Part shown: positions 55,487-64,000 of the stretch, piece by piece
How positions within the stretch are numbered: the stretch's first letter is position 1
Layout of the letters: each line of letters begins with the position of its first letter
Source: Artemisia argyi
Lineage: Eukaryota > Streptophyta > Magnoliopsida > Asterales > Asteraceae
Reading direction: 5' to 3'
Assembly: GCA_030686995.1 (NCBI GenBank)
Contig: JARVZY010002410.1
Coordinates: forward strand, 202,115-266,114
DNA length: 64,000 bases
Made by a program: the position numbers and the translations under genes
The notes under the pieces: generated by a model
What the model saw: only the letters and a program-made list of their open reading frames with translations
What the model was told of the DNA's origin: nothing
The model's database searches: none

Positions 55487-56611
55487 ATGGAATTTGAAAG
55501 ATATTTAGAAGGGGAATTTACGCAATAACCACCATTATTTGAAAATGATCATTTTCTTGAATGGAAAAATAAATTTGAAAATTATGTGAAATCAATAGAT
55601 CTTGATCTTTGGCATATCATTTCAATTGGTGATCTTCAACCAACTAAAATGGATTTTGAAAATCAATATAATTATCTTCAAATAAAGATTGATAAAAACA
55701 CTAAAGCTAAATTAATGATTTACAAAACTCTACCAAGAGTTGAATATGAAAGAATATTCTTTTGTAAAATGGCAAATAATATTTGGAAATGTCTTTTAAA
55801 TTTTCAGCAAGGGAAATGTAAAACCAAAGATGATAAACTTGATGTTGCACAAGAATTAGTCACTATAGAAAATTTGATAGATAAATATTTAGTTGAAATA
55901 AACAAAAGTACTACTAGTTCAAATATGATTATTGAAGGTATCAATAACGAAAAATACATGAGCCAAATCCGAAGAAAGAGTGTAAATAAATCATGGAGCG
56001 ACAAGGACGAGGAAGATGATGAAAATATGGCTTGTGAAGATATCCAAATAAATGAAAATACAAGTATTGATGGCAAGGACTACATGCGCCAAGATCTAAG
56101 CGAACCTACAAATAAAACATGGAGCGACATGGACGATGAAAATGATCATCGTATAGCATGTGAAGATTGTAAAACTACAAATAAGGTACAATCCGAAACC
56201 AAACATTTTTGCTATGATCAATTTATATTAGAGTTTTCAAAATTAGAAAACAACTTCAAACATTTTTGCAACATAGACTCAAAAATCATTTTTAAAAATG
56301 AATCTTCAATATCCGTTGGAAATAACTTTGAAAAAGAAATAATTTTAGAAGATAAAATGTCTAGACTTGAAAGTAATATTGAAATTGATCTTGAAAGCAA
56401 AAAATGTCAAGACTACAAATATAAAATTAAAATGAAAAATGAAAAAGCAAAAATATTAGCTAAATTTGAAAATAGCTCTAAATCTTTAAAATATCTACTT
56501 AATATTCAAAAGTTATTTAATGATAAAACCGGCTTAGGATTTACTGCAAATGATCCTTCAACAAATAAATCAAGGCAAATAAAATTTGTAAAACCTAGTA
56601 GAGAAATTTAG
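55487..56611 (+). pseudogene. gag-like frame of the 53.6 kb element
   Basis: An ATG at 55487 starts the frame. A TAA at 55526-55528 interrupts it after 13 codons, and the same frame then runs to 56611. The N-terminal part (HFLEWKNKFENYVKSIDLDLWHII, LMIYKTLPRVEYERIF) resembles the UBN2-type copia gag. A pair of repeated phrases, NKSWSDKDEEDDENMACED and NKTWSDMDDENDHRIACED, shows an internal duplication of about 45 residues. The C-terminal part is a Lys/Glu-rich coiled coil ending KYLLNIQKLFNDKTGLGF. No zinc knuckle is present. Codon use is extremely AT-rich. Confidence 0.75.
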
Positions 56612-58444
56612 TATTAATATTATTTGCATCTATTATTAATTACTTAAGTTAAGAAAGTCATTGTTTGTTCGTTAAGACAAACTATTGATGAATTCTTGTA
56701 CTCCTCGGTGACATCCTCGTCATGTGCATTTTAAATGCAATGGATGTCCTCAACTAACCATCTCGGACCCATGAGAATCTGTGTACGAAGTTGTTTTTCA
56801 TGATTAAGTAGTAAACGAACGAAGAGACATTTTTATGGATAGCTCACTTTCATATCATACATATAAAGACTAGTGATTCATATTACCTTGATTCACATTC
56901 TACACACGATTTGCAAATGACGTAGTTGCGGCTATTAAAAGAATTGATGATAAGATCTTCACTATTGGAGTGTTGATTTTGTGATGTATTCTTCACTACC
57001 TCAAGATGAAGGAATCAAACGCAATTATCCTTGACAAACACGACTCATGATGCTTGAAGTGGTCTAATACGTATTTCGGATCAAGCTACCTTGATCTTTA
57101 ATAGCGTTGGGGTAATACCTTGCTACTTTGTCATGCTTTGGGCAAACATTGAAGTTGTTATCCAACACTCACACGCCTACTTATAAAGAAAAGCTGGACC
57201 TGAGGTAAGTTTTCTTTTCAAAAACTTATTAATATCACACTATATCAAATTATGCCATAATTAGTTTATAAATATGCGTAAGTTTGTAGGTTGCCTTGTT
57301 CATATATCATTAATATTATTAATATATGTATACTTGAAATTAGTTTAGATTACTCTCTTGATTTTGGGTCTATTGCCCATTTTCTTATTTATCATTAAAT
57401 TTTTAAATCATCTATGACCACTAGTAGAATACTTATCATTTAGGATAAATGACCATTCTAGTAGCAATAATATATATGCTATAATATAAGTTATGATTAA
57501 GATAAGTTAGTATGAAATACAATGAAGAAATTAGTATGTATATATGTTAATCTTGCATCCATAGATGATTGGTTTTATCCCTCTCAATTATATTGCATTA
57601 AGCCCATTAGATTATGTCATCACTTATCCATGTCTTTAGTTACCATACAAGGTGATTATATGTGACAACGGGCTCAACCGATTCTCTTGAACATGATATT
57701 TTTTTAACATACTTTATAAATCCATAACTAGTGATTTTTGATATCAAAAATCAAATATCATGCATAAAACCTCACATTTTGAAAAATAATCTTTCAAATA
57801 AATATTTCATTCTTCTTCAAACAACATATTTGACTATAAGCAATCACAACTTTGTTTTAATAAAAATCAATATTGGGAAAATTTTCTTATCTATTTTGTC
57901 AATATCTCATGAAGCAAAACCAAATTTATTTTTACTCAAATACACACTTGAATCTACTTTGAAGCATTGTTGAATAATGCTAAAAATGCTTTTCTTATGT
58001 CATCTATGATAATCTCACATTTGTCATAAACTTTTGTGAACATTACACTCTTAACAAAACCAAGTCATTTCAAGAGAATCATGGTTTGCACATATGAATC
58101 TTGCTTGCAACAAGTCTTAAATGCCCTTACATTCATACATCTCTTTTTATTGCACATAGGCACTTCTTAGAATCAATGAACTAGTTCATTAATCTTATTA
58201 GTTCATCATTATAATAACATGATTTGTTGTCTCACAACTTATATAATATACTTGTTTGATAAGTAGGTTGCATGCTTATTTAAAAAATGCTTGTTTTCTT
58301 AATCCTTGTATATAATTTGTTATATATGTATGACTAGCATATCCTATATTGCCTCAAAGAGTGAACTTGCTTAAAACCAAACCCAAACACATAACCTTCC
58401 CTAAAAATTTCTGCCAAAAACACACTTTTGGTAACCTGGAAAAC
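56612..58444. other. Internal non-coding part of the 53.6 kb element
   Basis: About 1.8 kb between the two frames where pol would normally be. I see no protease, integrase or RT motif in any frame, only short AT-rich ORFs. Confidence 0.7.
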
Positions 58445-58534
58445 ATCAGATGGGTGGCCCCCTTAAATTACAAGGCGACCCCCTTAATTATTAAGGGGAC
58501 CGGCCCCTATTCAAGGGGACCGGCCATCTGATGG
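58445..58534. promoter_or_regulatory. Internal palindromic module resembling the LTR U3
   Basis: CCCCTTAATTATTAAGGGG at 58481-58499, GGGGACCGGCC phrases, and an outer inverted repeat CATCAGATGG / CCATCTGATG at 58445-58454 and 58525-58534. A TATAAATA at 58661-58668 follows, as TTTAAATA follows the LTR palindrome. Confidence 0.5.
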
Positions 58535-58685
58535 TCGGGGTTCCTGTTTTCTTTATCACTTTTTAACCCACTTCACCCTATACTTCCCAAAATTCACAAA
58601 CACATTTTGTCGTAAACTATCCCTCAAAATTTACCTTCCTAAACCACATTTTTCATACATTATAAATACCTTCACTTCATCAAAA

Positions 58686-59734
58686 ATGCTCATCCATCCA
58701 AACATGTTATCTCCCAACAACCAAAGACCCAAGTTTTCAAGAGTTGCAAAAATCTCCGTCAACCCGTTTGGAGGAGAAAACTTGACTCTTATCACAACTC
58801 AAGTGATGTTGTTCCAAATCAACCAACAACTAAACCTCATACCCACACAAATGATCCATCTCACAACCAATCATCCACTCTTGCCTTCACTAATGCTCCT
58901 GCATGTGATGAGCATGCACAATCCCAAAACAACAATCCTAACCTCATTACCAATACTTCACATGTTGCTCATTCAACAAAAACACCATCCACTCATGAAG
59001 CTACTCTTCCACCCATATCATGTTTTCATGATTACCCAAGCTCAAACATGTCTTCACCACCAAGAGTGCCACCACCACATCCTACTACTTCACATGCCAT
59101 TCCTATGTTGCATGTTCAAACCTTCACCCAAGACAACATTCATGCTCCACCACCATCACCTTCCTCCGAACACTTAAAGTTCGTTGAGGAGCTAAAAGAA
59201 GCACATGAGCTTAGTGCTCTTTTATCATTACATCTTGCTCAACGCAATTTGGATCCACCTCCATCTAGCTCACCCTCATCACCACACAACATAAACCAAA
59301 TTGAGAAGCATGTCAACAATTGCCCTTGTTGCATCTTCCTCCAAAAACAAACAATTGCATTGAATGAACACTTTACTTAGATTGAGTATCTTCTCACTAG
59401 ATCTCAACAAACACCATCACTTGAACAACATCAAAACCCTCAACCAACAAACCCAACTCCAAATTCACCATCTCCAAGCTCAATATCACCTAACTTACCA
59501 ACATCCATGAAACAAAAAATTTACCTCCATTAAGCCATCAACATGATTCACACTTACCACTCTCACCTAAGCATTCCATATGCTTATGCTTTTTATTTTT
59601 CAAATAAAACAATTCAACCTTTTTGGGATGCAAGCAAGTTTGTTGACACTCTCTATTGGCACAATAGGATATTCTACTTGGTTTATATTTCTAGTATTAT
59701 GTATGATGTAACAATGATTATGTGGTTGACATAA
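58686..59734 (+). pseudogene. Second ORF of the 53.6 kb element, Pro/Ser/His-rich, broken
   Basis: I do not recognise the protein. The ATG at 58686 starts about 50 plausible codons (SPNNQRPKFSRVAKISVNPF). The likely frame then changes near 58830 and continues as a Pro/Ser/Thr/His-rich chain (MSSPPRVPPPHPTTSHA), a helical piece (LKFVEELKEAHELSALLSLHLA) and a Cys motif NNCPCCIFLQKQ. The same frame passes a TAG at 59378-59380 and another stop near 59532. It ends with a hydrophobic segment (RIFYLVYISSIMYDVTMIMW) that could span a membrane. An envelope-like product is possible but unproven. The TATA-like site is only about 25 bp before the ATG, so it may not drive this start. Confidence 0.5.
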
Positions 59735-60033
59735 TCATTTTGAATTAATGAATATTTTAATATGTGTTCCTAATTCTCCTTTGCCATTCTTATTATTAGT
59801 TGTTATTATACTATATACACTTGCTTGTGCTTCTAAAATTTTTCTTGCAAGTATTCCATAGCTCGAACCCTTGGTACCCTCAAACGAGGGGGAGCATACA
59901 TCAAGGGGGAACTCTCAACTTATCGGCTTAAACCTTTTTGATTTTACAAAAAGGGAGAGAAGTGAATATAAACTCACTAAATACTTGTCTAAAAATTAAT
60001 TTTTGTATTTAATGAGTTTAGGTTTTGTAATCA
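59735..60033. other. 3' untranslated part of the 53.6 kb element
   Basis: No gene. AGGGGGAGCATACATCAAGG at 59887-59906 is a second purine-rich string before the true tract. Confidence 0.6.
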
Positions 60034-60049
60034 TCAAAAAGGGGGAGAT
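60034..60049 (+). other. Polypurine tract of the 53.6 kb element
   Basis: CAAAAAGGGGGAGAT ends at the TGTTGATATA start of the 3' LTR. Confidence 0.85.
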
Positions 60050-61899
<1,850 letters not shown>

Positions 61900-62735
61900 G
61901 ATACTTCCCACATTGACTACATTTCCTAATCAACTGCTTTATCAAATCCTAATTTGCAGCTTCATCCTCACAAATAAGATAGACAAAATAGCTAATCATG
62001 CATCATCATGTTGGCACTCCACCATGTTCCTTCTCAAAAGGTAACAGACAATCAAATCTTAAATTGCGCTTATACCAAACACCTCTTTAAGATATATTCA
62101 CCATACAAAACAGGAAACTACCTTATGACCCTTACTAGTCCAGTGCAAACCACAATTTCCAAATACGATGCAGCTGCATCCTCACATAGTATATTAGAAG
62201 ATTGCTTTATTAGAGGGATTGTTCAGGATCAAGATACTAGCCATCTGCTTTCAACCACATAACACCAATTCATGCATTGTTACTCTTCTTTCCACAGACT
62301 ATTATCATGATACACATCAGTCTGTAAATGCAATGTATTCAACCATAACCAGTTATCAGCATTTCCAATCACTTAGACATTCCTCATCACTGTTCACTCT
62401 ATTAATCTTCACTTGCCAACATTTCTCAGCCTTGCTTGAATCCTTTGTTATTAAACTAGTACGTTTAAGTCTTACTAAGTTTATAATGATCCCCAATAAA
62501 GTTTGCAATTCTCTTTTCATTAGCAAAAAGCCTTTTATTTATTTCTTGCCATAAAAATTACACGGTAGCAGCTAGCCCCAACCATCTAACTACACTCTTT
62601 ATTGACTTGTACAAGAAAGACCGCTCATTCTTTGAATAATTTCCTCCTATTCATCATTTAAACTGTCTTGACACATCAGTCTCTTCATTTCCTTCCATAT
62701 TCTACTAAATAAGCATATACTAACTTTGGTGTGAT
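61900..62735. other. Spacer right of the 53.6 kb element
   Basis: No gene recognised; continuous with 52770-53599 before the insertion. Two overlapping ORFs (62008-62262 and 62219-62554) have no recognisable content. Confidence 0.55.
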
Positions 62736-62739
62736 GTTA

Positions 62740-63780
62740 AAGGCCTTAACCGGCCTTTTTGGGTTAGTCTCATGTAAGAGTCAATTAGGTCTCGTGGTGC
62801 TCACGTGGACTAGTTTAATGTGGTTTGGTTCCATCAACGTGTACCGAGACATACATTTAACATGTGGCTCATTATGAATGAGAAACTGAAGACACTAGAT
62901 CTGTTGAAGCAATGGGATGTTAGTCCCGGAACTTACTTAAACTTGCTTCTTTGTCTGCTTTATGAGCTTTTACATGATTCTCATCCCCATTTGTTCTATG
63001 AGTGTTCTTTCTCTATGCAGGTTTAGGCTATGGTGTGCACTCTATCTTAAATGGATTCTGTTCCCTGTTCTTAACTCCAATTTCAAAGGGGCATCCAGCT
63101 AGGAGCGTGATATCGCGTATTATCTTAGCGGCAACATGTTGAAACGTAAGGGTGTTTAAAAGCAAGTCCGAGTCGGTTATACTTATTTATGAGACTATTT
63201 TTACCAATTTACGTCTCAAGATTGTTACTCTTCTTTCAAGAAGGATAATGCTCGCATTCGTGAGATGATCTCATCATGGAAGCTTCCAAGCTCTCTTGTG
63301 GTTTATGAGCACTCTAATAGTTCGTGATGTATGAAGATCCCCATGATTATTATGTGTTCGTGTTCTACTTTAGTTGGCGTGTTCGTATGGGCGTCTTGGG
63401 AGTCCCATATGAGAGTTGTACTTTTCTTTCCTTCACCAAGTTTTTTCCCACCGGGTTTTACTTGGGAAAGTTTTTTAAGGAGGTAATCTCATATGGCACA
63501 CTTATACTCCCAAAACGTTTGGTGTTGGTGGCCCTTGATTGTTTTGCTGGGGAGTTGTTTTCAATGTCTATTTCTAGTTATGAGTGATTTTGTTAGTATT
63601 TAGCTAGAATTGTAAGTGTTTATGGCATATCATAAACACATTGGTAGACGTTTTATCAAGCTTTCGCTTGAGGTTAATGTGGTACTTTTGAGCCACATTC
63701 CCATTTGTACTTAATAGTTTTGGTGATTTAGTACATCTTTATCGGGATAACCTTAAAAAGAAAATAAAATAAAATAAAGA
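62740..63780 (+). pseudogene. LINE (non-LTR retrotransposon) 3' end with zf-RVT domain
   Basis: VVWFHQRVPRHTFNMWLIMNEKLKT-like reading (cut here), QWDVSPGTYLNLLLCLLYELLHDS and HLFYECSFSMQV form the zinc-binding zf-RVT domain at the C-terminus of plant LINE polymerases. One Cys of the usual CPLC pair is replaced (CLLYE). The downstream reading (RSVISRIILAAT, LRLKIVTLLSRR) follows in shifted frames to about 63290. A 3' untranslated region ends in GAAAATAAAATAAAATAAAG near 63760-63780. It is 5'-truncated, as usual for LINE copies. Confidence 0.8.
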
Positions 63781-64000
63781 GCAAAGATCATTTGAGGACC
63801 AAATTTTTTTTACATACCAAGGGACTAATCTCCACCCTCCATCTTTATTTGATCTAATGGATTAGATTAATCCCAACAATTTAAAAAACTCACTTTCATC
63901 ATTTTTCTCAAAATATTAATATCTTTTAAACCGTTAATCGTTAAGCGAAAAAAAATTATACAGTTACAACGGGCATTTAATTATCTTTCTATAGATAGGC
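63781..64000. other. Window end, nothing recognised
   Basis: AT-rich sequence after the LINE tail, without a supported feature. Confidence 0.5.

Overview
This is plant nuclear DNA made almost entirely of nested retrotransposons. It has one ordinary host gene and no bacterial, organellar or viral gene set. The repeat proteins match families I know as abundant in Asteraceae (Tanacetum, Artemisia, sunflower and lettuce type assemblies): Athila Ty3/gypsy, two SIRE/TNT-like Ty1/copia elements, and the uncharacterised post-pol protein that follows pol in composite copia elements. The family assignment is from memory of those proteins; no search was run.

Layout. (1) 1-11665: Athila element on the minus strand, with a truncated 3' LTR at 1-1114, a decayed gag-pol, a tRNA-Asp-type primer site and a full 3.55 kb 5' LTR. 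(2) 11666-21620 plus 33830-33902: Ty1/copia element A on the plus strand, into which the Athila landed. It carries gag, protease, integrase, RT-RNase H, an antisense ORF, a divergent promoter-like gap and a long third ORF. (3) 21621-33824: copia element B on the minus strand, complete, with 409 bp LTRs and an AATAG target duplication, inserted into the 3' LTR of A. (4) 33903-37195: remnant of a Tat-like gypsy element (3' region and LTR), the apparent host of A. (5) 37196-39242: broken 3' pol end of a third copia. (6) 39243-44011: TA microsatellites and hAT transposase remains, interrupted by a 3.22 kb solo LTR flanked by AAAAG. (7) 45381-46689: an intact three-exon alpha-expansin gene on the minus strand. 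(8) 46690-53599: mostly unassigned spacer with a 408 bp hAT MITE, two SINE-like repeats, a three-copy tandem array and a Stowaway-like MITE. (9) 53600-61899: a complete non-autonomous copia-like element with 1.8 kb LTRs, a GATAC duplication, a gag remnant and a proline-rich second ORF. (10) 62740-63780: 3' end of a LINE.

Insertion order by nesting: Tat-like remnant, then copia A, then Athila and copia B independently into A. By eye the LTR pairs differ by about 1% in copia B, about 2.2% in Athila, and clearly more in the 53.6 kb element.

The most unusual signals are these. Most of the elements carry their own short palindromic motif in many copies: AGTACT in copia A, TTACGCGTAA in the copia B leader, TGACGGCGTCA in the Tat-like remnant, CCCCTTAATTATTAAGGGG in the 53.6 kb element, and ACCCGGGT in the MITE. 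A roughly 100-115 bp repeat family is shared, in the same place and orientation, by the gypsy Athila and copia A. Copia A has an antisense ORF facing its third ORF across a gap with a TATA box on each side. These are sequence observations; the functions suggested are inference.
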